A DNA stretch of 64,000 nt from Bacillus taeanensis (lineage in GTDB: Bacteria; Bacillota; Bacilli; Bacillales; UBA6769), in assembly GCF_003318295.1 (NCBI RefSeq), contig NZ_QOCW01000025.1, positions 1 to 64,000 on the forward strand, read 5' to 3'. The stretch's first letter is position 1, and every line of letters begins with the position of its first letter. Made by a program: the position numbers and the translations under genes. Below are positions 55,188 through 64,000 of the stretch, piece after piece. Under the pieces are notes generated by a model. The model was not told the DNA's origin. It ran no database searches and worked only from the letters and a program-made list of their open reading frames with translations.

Positions 55188-56054
55188 TTAATTTTTGATT
55201 GCTGCAGGGTTTTGCAACGATTTAAAGCCGCGAATCTGACACGCTACAACGTCTCCCTCACGAATCACGACAGATCCAGGTGTACCAGTCATAATAACAT
55301 CCCCTGGATGTAACGTCATGATGTGTGAAAAGAAGGAAACAATCCACTCTGGTTGATACATCATATTGGCAATTACATTGCGATGATGAACTTCACCGTT
55401 TAACACCGTTTCGACCTCCAGATCCTTTAAGTCAGAAAACTCATCAACCGTTATGAAGTGTGGACCAAAGCTGAAAAAGGTATCAAAGCTTTTTGAACGC
55501 TGTAAATAACGTGGGTTTTTCGCATGGATATCTTTCGCCGTCGTATCTAACGTCGTCGTAAAACCAGCTACAACACCTAAGGCATCCTCTTCTTTCACAT
55601 TTTTGCATGTTTTTCCAATCACAATGGCAAATTCCGCTTCTGTTGTGACTTGACTAGACTGAGGAGGAAGCAAAATAGATTCCCCAGAACCAATTAAACT
55701 CGTGTCTGGTTTCATAAAAATAACCGGTTCTTCTTCCGGAGGTTTTCCAGACAATTCTAGTGCTTTTTCCATATAGTTCATGCCAACTCCCCAGATTTTT
55801 CCCGGATTACGGTAAAGAGGCGCGTAGGTTGCTTCGTGTTCTGGAATATAAGGAAATTTTGCTAAGCTGCTCTCCCCCTCTTCTTGATACCAATGGGTGA
55901 GTTCAGCTAACTCATCGTTTTGTAAAATACTAAAAAGGTCCGTGCTCCAATTTTTGTTCGCTTTCTCGTTAATCGTTTGAATCGAAATCATCTTATCATC
56001 CGAAATGACAACAGCAATTTCTTCACCTTTTATTTTCACTGTTGCTAGTTTCAT
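55188..56054 (-). CDS. Fumarylacetoacetate-hydrolase-family protein
   Basis: 288 residues from ATG 56054, preceded by AAGGAG at 7-base spacing. C-terminal FAH fold: GVGMNYMEKALELSGKPPEE, then metal-binding TTEAEFAIVIGKTCKN and FSFGPHFITVDEF, and MTGTPGSVVIREGDVV. Family members are hydrolases, hydratases, decarboxylases or isomerases of keto acids. The B. subtilis puc set has no such gene. Position next to an amidase and within the ureide cluster suggests a role on a ureidoglycolate- or oxalurate-like intermediate, which is inference. Confidence 0.8.
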   Translation of the reverse strand: MKLATVKIKGEEIAVVISDDKMISIQTINEKANKNWSTDLFSILQNDELAELTHWYQEEGESSLAKFPYIPEHEATYAPLYRNPGKIWGVGMNYMEKALELSGKPPEEEPVIFMKPDTSLIGSGESILLPPQSSQVTTEAEFAIVIGKTCKNVKEEDALGVVAGFTTTLDTTAKDIHAKNPRYLQRSKSFDTFFSFGPHFITVDEFSDLKDLEVETVLNGEVHHRNVIANMMYQPEWIVSFFSHIMTLHPGDVIMTGTPGSVVIREGDVVACQIRGFKSLQNPAAIKN

Positions 56055-56104
56055 ATACATTCTCCTTATCGTTATCGTTAACAAACGGTCTATTTTACCT
56101 GCTT

Positions 56105-57286
56105 TTAAGACTTCATTTTTGCTACAAACTCATTTGCCCAACTCAATAGCTTCAGATCTTGGCCACGATTTGCGATAAGCGATAAGCCAATAGGAAGTCC
56201 ATTGACTTCTGCTAAAGGAAGCGTGATTTGAGGTAAACCCGCTAAACCAGCAATACAAGAGAGTTGCATCGTTTTCGCTCGGTATTGATCCGCTTTTTCA
56301 CCATGTAAGTTTAATAACGGCGCCGCTCCAGGAGCAGTTGGGACCACCAATAAACCTTCCTCTCCTAAAAGTGTTGACAGTGAGTGACGGATGTTTTCCC
56401 TTCGTTCATACGCCTGTCCGTTTTCACTCACTTTCAATGTACTTGTCCATCGAAAACGTTCAGCGATACCAGGTCCAAACGTCGGATTCTCTTTTTGGAT
56501 CCAGTCGCCATGTTCGCTCCAAATTTCTAATCCTTGGAGGATGCGAAACGTACTGGACCATTCCGCTAATCCTTCTTTTGAAATTTCGATCCACTCACTA
56601 TGTTTTGTCAACTCTTCTAATTCAGGAACAAAAGTCAACAGCGCTTCTTTGTGCTCGTCATCCAACAACTCCCATGCGTCGTTTCCTAAAAACAGACGAG
56701 CAAAACGCCCTTCTGTATGTTGATCATTAATGAGAAGACGACCCACTTCGAGCAACAACTTCGGATCTCTCGTCATCCAACCAACGGTATCAAAGCTTTT
56801 TGCTAACGGAATCACCCCTTCAATCGGAACAGCACCGTGTGTCGGACGAAATCCATAGATGCCACAATACGAAGAAGGAATTCGAACAGAGCCTCCTGTA
56901 TCTGTGCCTAACGCAAAATCGACCATGCCAGAAGAAACCGCAACCGCTGATCCACTTGATGATCCTCCCGGAATGCGATCAGGCCCCTGCGGGTTCACAG
57001 GTGTACCATAATGAAAATTCTCACCGTTCAAACTGTACATGAGCTCATCGGTATGTGCCGTTCCCTTTAATGTCGCTCCATGCTGAAGAAGGCGATCAAT
57101 AACCGGCGCGTGTTGTTCCGCCGGGCCATGCGTTCGAAGCCAATCAGGGTTCCCTGCTCCACTCGTATATCCTTCAATCATAAACACATCTTTCACTGCA
57201 AACGCGAACGAATGTAACCAACCTGATCCAGCAGGTTCGAGTATGACATTCTGATCCACGAATGCGTTCCACTTGTCATTCATCAT
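56105..57286 (-). CDS. Amidase-signature-family hydrolase
   Basis: 393 residues from ATG 57286 (or the adjacent ATG 57283) after GGAGGG. The catalytic triad can be seen: Lys in FAFAVKDVFMIEG, cis-Ser and Ser in GGSSSGSAVAVSSG and TDTGGSVRIPSS. Shorter than GatA (about 480), similar in size to AtzE/allophanate-side amidases. It is cotranscribed with the upstream permease and the downstream FAH protein. It may hydrolyse a ureide or amide from purine breakdown. Substrate unknown. Confidence 0.85.
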   Translation of the reverse strand: MMNDKWNAFVDQNVILEPAGSGWLHSFAFAVKDVFMIEGYTSGAGNPDWLRTHGPAEQHAPVIDRLLQHGATLKGTAHTDELMYSLNGENFHYGTPVNPQGPDRIPGGSSSGSAVAVSSGMVDFALGTDTGGSVRIPSSYCGIYGFRPTHGAVPIEGVIPLAKSFDTVGWMTRDPKLLLEVGRLLINDQHTEGRFARLFLGNDAWELLDDEHKEALLTFVPELEELTKHSEWIEISKEGLAEWSSTFRILQGLEIWSEHGDWIQKENPTFGPGIAERFRWTSTLKVSENGQAYERRENIRHSLSTLLGEEGLLVVPTAPGAAPLLNLHGEKADQYRAKTMQLSCIAGLAGLPQITLPLAEVNGLPIGLSLIANRGQDLKLLSWANEFVAKMKS

Positions 57287-57363
57287 AGCACCCTCCAAAC
57301 AACTAACCTTTTTTATGATTAACAGATCGTTACTTACTTTCCTTGTTGGAAAAATTCCTTTAT

Positions 57364-58674
57364 TTACTTTTGTTCCTTTTCAGTTGCCTCTTTAAAACGA
57401 ATGTTTTCGACTAAAAGAGAACCTAAAATGCCAACTAACAGCCCATTACTGACTAACGGGCGCAAGATACTCGGAACAGTTTCGAAATACGACAAAGGAA
57501 AGGTCATCACAATGATGCCAACAAATAAAGGAACGGCTAAACGATACACATTCGCTGTCGTTAACTCAATTTGAGCAAAATATTGAAGAGAAGACTGCAA
57601 CAACCGTAAGTACGCAACAAGCAATACGGCACTCCCAATGCTTAACGGAAGGTTAGCCATCAAACGACTAATCGTCGGGACGAGCCCCATCAACATAAAC
57701 ATCCCTCCACCAATTAAAAAGGGAAGTCTCTCTAAAATTTTCGTTTGATTCAGAAAACCAATTGACGATACATATGGAGCATACGGAACCATCCCGAATA
57801 AACCGGAAATAACGGCGAACAGCCCGCTAATCGTAAAGGAATTTCTATATTGTTTCGTTGATGCTTTCATTTTGTAAATGTCATCTGTACCTTTTAATGC
57901 CCCAAATGTATTCGACGTATTAATAAGTCCCGCAATGACAGCTGTAATAATAATACCTGCATCCAACTGAGGTGCACCGAGCGGAAAGAAGGCCATGTCC
58001 ATTTTTCCAGCAACATCGATCGCTTCTTTTGGATCAAACAACAACTCAAATAGGATCCATCCTCCAATAATCCCAATTAACAAGGAGTATCTGCTGAATG
58101 CAGGTGAAGCTTTAATGCTTAATATAATAATCAAAAAGACCACAACACTCGCTAATAGAAAAACCGGGATGTCAATGTGCGCTGTTTCTGAATGCGTCCC
58201 AAATGGAATCCCTAACATTCCTTTAAGAAAAATGGCATTTAATCGACAAGCCAACAAAAACATAAACACAGCCATAACACCAGGAGTAAACAACCGAGCA
58301 AGATGATGCGAAAAACCGCTTAAGCCAATAACTATCATAATAAGCCCAGAGATAATAACGCCAACAGCCAAACTTCCTCCAAGCGTTGTCAACGACATTC
58401 CTTGCGAAGGAGCGGCATAACAAAGACTTAAAATGCCCCCCCACCACAGTCCAGATTGCCCTTCCATGATGGAGCGTTTATGTCCTAATAGTGCTTGCAG
58501 AATACAAGCGACCCCCGTAAAAAGAAACGAAACTTGCATTAACGAAATGATTTTGCCTTGAGAAAGTTCAAAAGCTGCCCCAATGGTAATCGGAATGACA
58601 ACCGTATTTGTGAAAAGGAAAAAAAGCCATTGCAACCCAGCAAGCCAGTGTTTCACTTTAAATAACTCGACCAT
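57364..58674 (-). CDS. NCS2-family purine (uric acid/xanthine) permease
   Basis: 436 residues from ATG 58674, preceded by AAGGTGAATG. About 12 to 14 membrane helices. NCS2 (xanthine/uracil permease) family segments: FGALKGTDDIYKMKASTKQY and QSGLWWGGILSLCY. In B. subtilis pucJ and pucK encode uric acid permeases of this superfamily; this is a single gene of less certain substrate. First gene of the permease-amidase-FAH operon, with a PucR-box-like sequence 50-60 bases upstream. Confidence 0.8.
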   Translation of the reverse strand: MVELFKVKHWLAGLQWLFFLFTNTVVIPITIGAAFELSQGKIISLMQVSFLFTGVACILQALLGHKRSIMEGQSGLWWGGILSLCYAAPSQGMSLTTLGGSLAVGVIISGLIMIVIGLSGFSHHLARLFTPGVMAVFMFLLACRLNAIFLKGMLGIPFGTHSETAHIDIPVFLLASVVVFLIIILSIKASPAFSRYSLLIGIIGGWILFELLFDPKEAIDVAGKMDMAFFPLGAPQLDAGIIITAVIAGLINTSNTFGALKGTDDIYKMKASTKQYRNSFTISGLFAVISGLFGMVPYAPYVSSIGFLNQTKILERLPFLIGGGMFMLMGLVPTISRLMANLPLSIGSAVLLVAYLRLLQSSLQYFAQIELTTANVYRLAVPLFVGIIVMTFPLSYFETVPSILRPLVSNGLLVGILGSLLVENIRFKEATEKEQK

Positions 58675-58722
58675 ACATTCACCTTCTATCTGTTTGGAAA
58701 AAGCAGAAGCAGTCATTCCTTT

Positions 58723-58735
58723 TTAACAAACGTTT
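58723..58735 (-). promoter_or_regulatory. PucR-box-like site before the purine permease
   Basis: TTAACAAACGTTT (plus strand) matches the reverse complement of the PucR box, TTAACCAANGWWW, with one mismatch. It lies 49 bases before the permease start. Confidence 0.4.
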
Positions 58736-58771
58736 CCCCGTTCCAACTGAAAAACGTGTTCGTTTTCGTAC

Positions 58772-58804
58772 AAAAAGATTCCGTTCATCTCCCGGAATCT
58801 TTTT
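58772..58804 (-). terminator. Terminator after pucG
   Basis: Perfect stem AAAAAGATTCCG / CGGAATCTTTTT with a 9-base loop. It ends the pucF-pucG operon. Confidence 0.85.
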
Positions 58805-58822
58805 GTATTTCAACCTCTAAAA

Positions 58823-60097
58823 CTACTTTTTTACTGCAGCATACGGTGATTCAGATGCCTCAAGCGCTACAACTGGTGACTCATATACATCAAGCGCAGC
58901 TTGTAAACCTTGTCCAATTTGGATAGCCGCCCCGTGACGAATAAGTACCGCTTCAAGTGCTCCAAGTACAAACAAAATGTTTTCTTTTCGACAGCTATAA
59001 CCCATCGTTCCAATTCTCCAAATCTTCCCATGGAGAGGTCCAAACGAACTTGCAATCTCGATTCCAAACTGTTGAAGCAACATCGTTCTCACAGAATCAC
59101 CATCAACACCAGCTGGAATGTTCACACATGTAACCATCGGCAGCTTCCACGGAACATCATTAAATAATCCCAAGCCCATTGCCTTAATTCCTTCTATCAA
59201 CGCTTTTTCGTGTAAACGATGACGTTCAAATCGCTCTTGCAACCCTTCTTCTAACACGATGCGTGCCCCTTCACGCAACGCATAAAGCATTGATGTCGCT
59301 TCCGTATGGTGATTTAGCCTTCTTGGTCCCCAGTAATCTTGTAATTGACTTAAGTCAAAGTAATTGCTACGGATTGGTTGCTGTACGTTTACGCGATCTT
59401 GTTCTGTTGCAACGCCTCTTTCGACTTTTTTCCTTGCAGCCAATATTTTTTCAACACGCTCATTATACGTAATTGGAGCCATCCCAGAAGGAACAGAAAA
59501 ACATTTTTGCGTACCGCCGATCACGGCATCAAGCTGCCATTCATCTACTTTTACTTCTGTTCCGCCAATCGTTGCAACGGCATCAACAACACATAACACA
59601 TCCAGCTCACGACAAGCAGGTCCAATCTTATCTAGTGGCTGCATACATCCTGTTGATGTTTCACCGTGTACAATCGCAAGCACTTTTGGTTGAATGCGCT
59701 TCATTTCATCAATAATGTCTTGTTGATCAAACACTTCTCCCCATTTGCATTCCATCGTGTGGATTTCTACTCCGTTACGCTCTGCAATTTCCGTTAACAA
59801 GTAGCCGAATCGACCAAAGATCGGAATTAACACTTTATCACCAGGCTCTAACACGCTGCACAACACCGCTTCAATCCCGGAACGCGACGTTCCATCAATT
59901 GGAAAAGCCCATTGGTTTTTCGTTTGAAAAATGCGACGAAGCATTTCCATTGTTTCGTTCATCATTTGTGTAAAAGCCGGATCAAACTGGCCAAGGATTG
60001 GAGTACTCATGGCACGTAACACTCTTGGATCTGCTTCAACAGGTCCTGGCGTCATGATCGTTCTTAATGGTGCATTAATTTCTTTAAAAGCAGTCAT
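58823..60097 (-). CDS. pucG: (S)-ureidoglycine-glyoxylate aminotransferase
   Basis: 424 residues, class V PLP aminotransferase. Start region TIMTPGPVEADPRVLRAM, pyridoxal Lys in VIGGTQKCFSVPSGM, and PIDGTSRSGIEAVLCS for phosphate binding. In the puc pathway it transfers the amino group of ureidoglycine to glyoxylate. It follows pucF by 13 bases with an AGGAGGAGAA site. Good match in length to B. subtilis PucG. Confidence 0.9.
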   Translation of the reverse strand: MTAFKEINAPLRTIMTPGPVEADPRVLRAMSTPILGQFDPAFTQMMNETMEMLRRIFQTKNQWAFPIDGTSRSGIEAVLCSVLEPGDKVLIPIFGRFGYLLTEIAERNGVEIHTMECKWGEVFDQQDIIDEMKRIQPKVLAIVHGETSTGCMQPLDKIGPACRELDVLCVVDAVATIGGTEVKVDEWQLDAVIGGTQKCFSVPSGMAPITYNERVEKILAARKKVERGVATEQDRVNVQQPIRSNYFDLSQLQDYWGPRRLNHHTEATSMLYALREGARIVLEEGLQERFERHRLHEKALIEGIKAMGLGLFNDVPWKLPMVTCVNIPAGVDGDSVRTMLLQQFGIEIASSFGPLHGKIWRIGTMGYSCRKENILFVLGALEAVLIRHGAAIQIGQGLQAALDVYESPVVALEASESPYAAVKK

Positions 60098-60110
60098 TTT
60101 TTCTCCTCCT

Positions 60111-61358
60111 TTAATACGCTAGCTCATATAAAACCTTTATTAATAATTGAATTCCTTTTTCTAAATCTTCCGTTCTAGTAAACTCATATGGCGAATGGCT
60201 AATACCTTTATGACTTGGTACAAACAGCAAAGAAGTTGGACAAAACGAAGCAAACATTTGTGCATCATGGCCTGCGCCGCTGACCATTTTCTTAAACGGA
60301 ACCTTGTCTCTTGTTAAGATCGTTTCGGAAAGTCCCATTAACTTTTCGCACATCTTAATCGGCTTTTCATTCATCCAATTTCGGATGCTTACATCTGTCT
60401 TGTGTTTATCCGCAATCAGTTGAAATTCCTTAAACACAGCCTTTGAAAACTCGTCGATAACCTCTTCCTCACAATGACGAATGTCAATCGTGAATATCAC
60501 CTTACCTGGAATGACATTTGAGATATTCGGATCTAACTGCAGCTGACCAACGGTTGCCACTAAACCTGATGTTGTTTCTTTTGCTCTTTGAATAAGCAAT
60601 TGAATCAATTCAGAGGCGACATACATCGCATCTTTACGCCAAGCCATTGGCGTAGTCCCTGCATGGTTGCTTTCTCCGACGACTGTGATTTCATATCTTC
60701 TCTGTCCAACAATGTGACTAACAAGCCCAATGGCTTTTTCTTCCCGTTCTAGGATCTCACCTTGTTCAATGTGAAGTTCAAGAAAACACTCCAAGTCCGT
60801 TCGAGACGGGTGTCGATGTTTTCCTTGACCAAATCCTGCTTCATGCATCGCATTTAAAAACGATACATTTTGTAAATCAACTAACCCTTGAACATCGTCC
60901 ATTGATTTGACACCGGTGATACTCCCTGATCCCCAATAGGTCATTGGAAAGCGGCTGCCCTCTTCTTCACATAATGAAACAACCTCGATGTTCTTTTTAG
61001 GTAAACCGTGCTGTTCATATAAATAGCGCAACGCAAGAAAACCGGCAATAATCCCATAGGCTCCATCATACTTTCCGCCATCTACAACAGTATCAATATG
61101 GGATCCTGTTAAGATCGTAAGCGCATTTCTTTCCGTACCTGGTAATCTTCCAAATAAATTTCCAACATCGTCATAATAGGCTTGTAAGCCTACTTTTTTT
61201 ATTCGTTTCTCAAGTGCTTGTTGCGCACACTGCCATTCATAAGAATACAACTTTCTGGTAACTCCGTTGTTTTTGCTTTTCCCAAACGAAGCTAACCACT
61301 CTACCATCTCTTCAATTTGTTCGAATAAGGCAGGCGACTTCAACTCACTCGTAACCAA
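60111..61358 (-). CDS. pucF: Allantoate amidohydrolase (M20 family)
   Basis: 415 residues, start TTG after GGGGGAT. M20/amidohydrolase metal motifs: GSHIDTVVDGGKYDGAYG, CEEEGSRFPMTYWGSGS, and ELHIEQGEILEREEKAIG with the bridging Glu. It hydrolyses allantoate to ureidoglycine with release of CO2 and ammonia. First gene of pucF-pucG, divergent from pucR, with an exact TnrA box in between. Confidence 0.9.
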   Translation of the reverse strand: MVTSELKSPALFEQIEEMVEWLASFGKSKNNGVTRKLYSYEWQCAQQALEKRIKKVGLQAYYDDVGNLFGRLPGTERNALTILTGSHIDTVVDGGKYDGAYGIIAGFLALRYLYEQHGLPKKNIEVVSLCEEEGSRFPMTYWGSGSITGVKSMDDVQGLVDLQNVSFLNAMHEAGFGQGKHRHPSRTDLECFLELHIEQGEILEREEKAIGLVSHIVGQRRYEITVVGESNHAGTTPMAWRKDAMYVASELIQLLIQRAKETTSGLVATVGQLQLDPNISNVIPGKVIFTIDIRHCEEEVIDEFSKAVFKEFQLIADKHKTDVSIRNWMNEKPIKMCEKLMGLSETILTRDKVPFKKMVSGAGHDAQMFASFCPTSLLFVPSHKGISHSPYEFTRTEDLEKGIQLLIKVLYELAY

Positions 61359-61396
61359 CCTAATCCCCCCTATTCAACTAGTCTTCTATAAATCCG

Positions 61397-61413
61397 TGTA
61401 AACTATCTTTACA
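61397..61413. promoter_or_regulatory. Exact TnrA/GlnR box between pucF and pucR
   Basis: TGTAAACTATCTTTACA fits TGTNA-N7-TNACA with no mismatch, 39 bases before pucF and about 150 bases before pucR. It can serve either promoter. Confidence 0.8.
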
Positions 61414-61566
61414 TGATTAGTAATATAAACTGATTTTAGAATAAATCTTCGTTAAAATCATTCACATAAATGTAGAATATTAGATTAATTTATTGTATAT
61501 ATTGACTAAAATATCATGTAAAATAGAAAAAACGAAGCACTATTCTAAAAACGAAGAGGGATGAAC

Positions 61567-63204
61567 ATGAAATTAGTTGAGTTATTGGACCTTCCTGTGT
61601 TTAACGGAACAGCCCTAATCGCAGGAAAACAAGGGGTGGAACGTGAAGTCAATACCGTAAACATGATGGATGCTCCCGACATTATTCATTTTTTAAAGAA
61701 AGATGAACTACTTATTACCACAGCCTTTCATTTCAAGGATGATTTTAATTCATTATTAGAACTCATTAAAGAAATGGAAAAACAAGGCTGTTCAGGGTTA
61801 GGCATTAAAACAAAACGATTTTTACAGGAAGTGCCTGGAGCAGTCATTTCACTTGCAAACGAACTGAACTTTCCGCTCTTAGAACTACCTGTTCAGACGT
61901 CACTCGGTGATATCGTACATAAGTCGCTAAGTTACATTCTTGATATTCGCACGAATGAACTGCATCAAGCCATGCAAACCCACCAACAATTTACAAACCA
62001 TGTCATAAGCGGACAAGGCATCCATAAACTGCTCGACAGTTTATCGTCTTTGATCGACTTGCCTGTTGTCCTGTTGAACCATCATTTACAGCCTGTTTCA
62101 AAACATGGCCATCATTCTTCTCTTTTCGAAAGCTTAGAGACATTAAGTGCGAGCGGACAGTCCTTTTATTTACCGGAAACAACGATGTCAGCCTTCTCAT
62201 TACGAAATGAAACGCGAGAGACGATTTCTCTTTTTCCAATTTACACTCATCAGCAATCCAGCTACTTAGGTGTGTTCGGTTTTATCCCGTTATCGAATCG
62301 CTCGATGATTTTAACCATTGAACAAGCGACAAATGTCCTTGCCTTTGAATTAATGAAAGAAAATGCTTTAAAGCAAAATACAAGACGGATTCAAAATGAA
62401 TTTTTTACGAATTTTATGAACGGGGCGTTTTCGACCACTGAGGAAATCATCAGCCGAGGAAAAGAGTTCGGATTAGAAAATGAACAAAAGTATGTGTGTG
62501 CCGTTGGCCAGCTAAACGATGAAACGAAGACCGTTTCCTTTATGCAATACCAATCTGAACAAGAATTAATTTATAATACGATCGAGTCAGAACTGCAACG
62601 GTTTCATGAAAAAATTCATTTTTTCACAATGGACCAGTCCTACGTCTTACTTATGCAACCGAACGGCGGATGGAAAGAGGTTGAACAACCTTTCCTTTCC
62701 CTTTTAAAAGCCATCCAAACAAAAATTTCAACCTATTTTCAAGAGGATCTTTCATTCGGCATTAGTCACTACGCTGAGCAGCTCATTTATGTTCCTTTAT
62801 CTTATAAAGAAGCAACAGACGCTTTATACTATGGCAATATGTCCGGAAAGAAACAATTTATTAAGAGTTATCAGCCAAAGGAAGTACCAGAGATTTTACG
62901 CATGGTGCCGTATGATCAATTAAAAAAGTTTTACACAGACACGTTCCAGGCATTTGCGAATGAATCGAAAAAAGATCATCAAGTTCTTCTTCATACATTG
63001 TCCGTTTTTTTAGAAACACATTGTCAACTGTCTGAAACAGCCAAACGATTATATGTCCACCGCAATACCGTTATTTATCGCTTAGAAAAGTGCGAGGAGA
63101 TCATTGGTCGAAGTTTAAAAGAACCAGATGAAACGTTGCGTCTGCGCCTTGCTTTCCGAATCAAAGCGCTGCTCCAAGGAAACAGTGATCCTGCTCAAAC
63201 CTAA
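61567..63204 (+). CDS. pucR: Purine catabolism regulator PucR
   Basis: 545 residues. I favour ATG 61567 over 61561, because GAAGAGGG lies at better distance. An N-terminal PucR domain (LDLPVFNGTALIAGKQGVER to INTVNMMDAPDIIHFL region), a central GGDEF-like/GAF-like part and a C-terminal PucR helix-turn-helix (LSETAKRLYVHRNTVIYRLE then KCEEIIGRSL). PucR induces the puc genes when allantoin or related ureides are present. It is transcribed away from the structural genes. Confidence 0.9.
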   Translation: MKLVELLDLPVFNGTALIAGKQGVEREVNTVNMMDAPDIIHFLKKDELLITTAFHFKDDFNSLLELIKEMEKQGCSGLGIKTKRFLQEVPGAVISLANELNFPLLELPVQTSLGDIVHKSLSYILDIRTNELHQAMQTHQQFTNHVISGQGIHKLLDSLSSLIDLPVVLLNHHLQPVSKHGHHSSLFESLETLSASGQSFYLPETTMSAFSLRNETRETISLFPIYTHQQSSYLGVFGFIPLSNRSMILTIEQATNVLAFELMKENALKQNTRRIQNEFFTNFMNGAFSTTEEIISRGKEFGLENEQKYVCAVGQLNDETKTVSFMQYQSEQELIYNTIESELQRFHEKIHFFTMDQSYVLLMQPNGGWKEVEQPFLSLLKAIQTKISTYFQEDLSFGISHYAEQLIYVPLSYKEATDALYYGNMSGKKQFIKSYQPKEVPEILRMVPYDQLKKFYTDTFQAFANESKKDHQVLLHTLSVFLETHCQLSETAKRLYVHRNTVIYRLEKCEEIIGRSLKEPDETLRLRLAFRIKALLQGNSDPAQT

Positions 63205-63727
63205 TAAAATACCTGTTTAGCAAACAAAATACAATCAATAAGAAAACCTCCTCTTTGAAGTCAAATCATTTGTCATGCCTTAAGAAGGGGTAGCGTCAGA
63301 AAATGTCAATTATCTATACTTAGGATTAAAAAATCTTGATTTGGTAAGGGTTTTACATTGAAGACATGTAAACAACGTATTCATCTTAATAACAAGTAGC
63401 ACCATCGAATTCTATAACTGTTTGTTGCCTTGAAGGTAACAAAAACGCCTTAAGACGTTCTCAATAAGGAGAAAATGCCGTTGTTCTTCCCAGAACAACG
63501 TATAGAATCCCGATTTATGCGAATAAGGATATTTGATGCCTTCTCATTGTCAAGACATCACTACGTTGTATACTTTGAATACGTTGTTTACACAGATAAG
63601 ATATCAAATATTCAAAGTAACTTTTCATATAATTTTTCTCCTTAGAATACTTTAAATACTCCTGATTTTCATAGTAAAGATAAATGTGGATTTACAACGT
63701 TAAGATTAAGGGTAACCAAATACAACT
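63205..63727. other. Intergenic region with recurring ACAACGTA motif
   Basis: No frame with a ribosome site. A 16-base inverted repeat is described separately. A CGTTGTTCT / AGAACAACG hairpin lies near 63478-63500. The motif ACAACGTA or its complement occurs at about 63373, 63493, 63562 and 63581. Confidence 0.5.
63368..63591. repeat. 16-bp inverted repeat pair, 224 bases overall
   Basis: GTAAACAACGTATTCA (63368-63383) and its exact complement TGAATACGTTGTTTAC (63576-63591). The interior holds a further hairpin with a related AACAACGTA end. Could be the ends of a miniature element or an iteron-like region. Confidence 0.75.
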
Positions 63728-63770
63728 AAAGCCTAATTTCCCCCTTAAAATGCTGATAAATTAGGCTTTT
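63728..63770 (+). terminator. Bidirectional terminator
   Basis: Stem AAAGCCTAATTT / AAATTAGGCTTT with a loop of about 18 bases, followed by TATT. Confidence 0.7.
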
Positions 63771-63860
63771 ATTATTTCATAATCGCGCCTGATTGTTGAA
63801 CATAGATAACTTAAGACAAGTTAATAACAAAATAAATATTTTATTATCTCCCTTTAAACT

Positions 63861-64000
63861 TTATTTCAAGTCAACAGTTGACATAATACTGATTCCAAGA
63901 AACAAAAATGCCTGATCTAATTGCATAGTCCAGGCATTTTGAAGCATATTTTGAACCTTCAGAATAACTTCTTCAACAGACAAACATTTGACGTCTTCAA
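63861..64000 (-). CDS. Possible C-terminal end of a gene cut by the window edge
   Basis: A minus-strand frame open from the edge for about 45 codons (EDVKCLSVEEVILKVQNMLQ to MSTVDLK) with protein-like composition and TAA at 63863-63861. However, a terminator-like hairpin AAAATGCCTG / CAGGCATTTT lies inside it. No family recognised. Confidence 0.3.
   Translation of the reverse strand, partial: EDVKCLSVEEVILKVQNMLQNAWTMQLDQAFLFLGISIMSTVDLK

Noticed and set aside
56078-56090. TTAACAAACGGTC as a third PucR box before the FAH gene
   Set aside because: It sits in a 50-base gap inside an operon, right before the ribosome site, where a promoter is unlikely, and it deviates from the consensus at several positions.

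Overview
The window looks like a large plasmid or plasmid-derived accessory region of a low-GC, spore-forming Bacillaceae, most likely the Priestia (Bacillus) megaterium group. That placement is an inference. It rests on two spore-germinant-receptor loci plus a lone GerB gene, a Spo0E-like phosphatase, megaterium-type phasin genes (phaP and a broken phaQ), AAGGAGG-type ribosome binding sites, and a dense mix of pseudogenes, transposon relics and plasmid-type repeats. No rRNA, tRNA or CRISPR array was seen.

Layout. 1-7.5 kb: an intact gerA-gerB-gerC operon lying between two partial copies of a GlnK/GlnL-like (YcbA/YcbB) two-component system. The left copy stops at a group II intron relic and an IS4 transposase relic. 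The right copy has an internally deleted kinase and a response regulator with an amber codon. 7.6-13.4 kb: an aspartate/asparagine catabolic cluster (AnsR-like regulator, MleN-type antiporter, AnsA, AnsB, truncated MleA). 13.5-18.8 kb (minus strand): mannitol operon mtlA-mtlF-mtlD-ptsI, in which MtlA carries two tandem EIIB domains and the operon has its own Enzyme I. 19-29.4 kb (minus strand): a membrane-anchored RbsB-like protein, a GH32 beta-fructosidase, an MsmEFG-like ABC importer and a YesMN-type two-component system with its own binding lipoprotein. Together these suggest sensing, uptake and cleavage of fructosyl sugars.

29.5-37 kb: small secreted proteins, a DUF4256 protein, a YitT-family protein, broken brnQ and ligD pieces, an IS200/IS605-like relic, and a second germination operon (gerA-gerC intact, gerB broken). 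37-52 kb: a decayed plasmid backbone lying between two Tn3-family relics. It holds an HPr-like protein without the usual phospho-histidine, phaP/phaQ, a frameshifted radC, a highly palindromic 233-bp block, a family of tandem hairpins with a shared TCGATG loop, a holin-like mini-toxin, a lone intact GerB, and remains of an inositol operon (iolB, iolA).

52-63.2 kb: a purine/allantoin cluster on the minus strand (pucF-pucG; xanthine/uracil-type permease, amidase, FAH-family protein; pucI; pucH) with the divergent regulator pucR. Three exact TGTNA-N7-TNACA TnrA/GlnR boxes lie in front of pucI and in the pucF/pucR divergent region, so nitrogen limitation probably switches the cluster on. The last 0.8 kb has no convincing gene.

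Overall the window carries catabolic modules for nitrogen compounds (asparagine, purines) and carbon compounds (mannitol, fructosides) together with germinant receptors. The intervening backbone is being lost through nonsense mutations, frameshifts and transposon-linked truncations.
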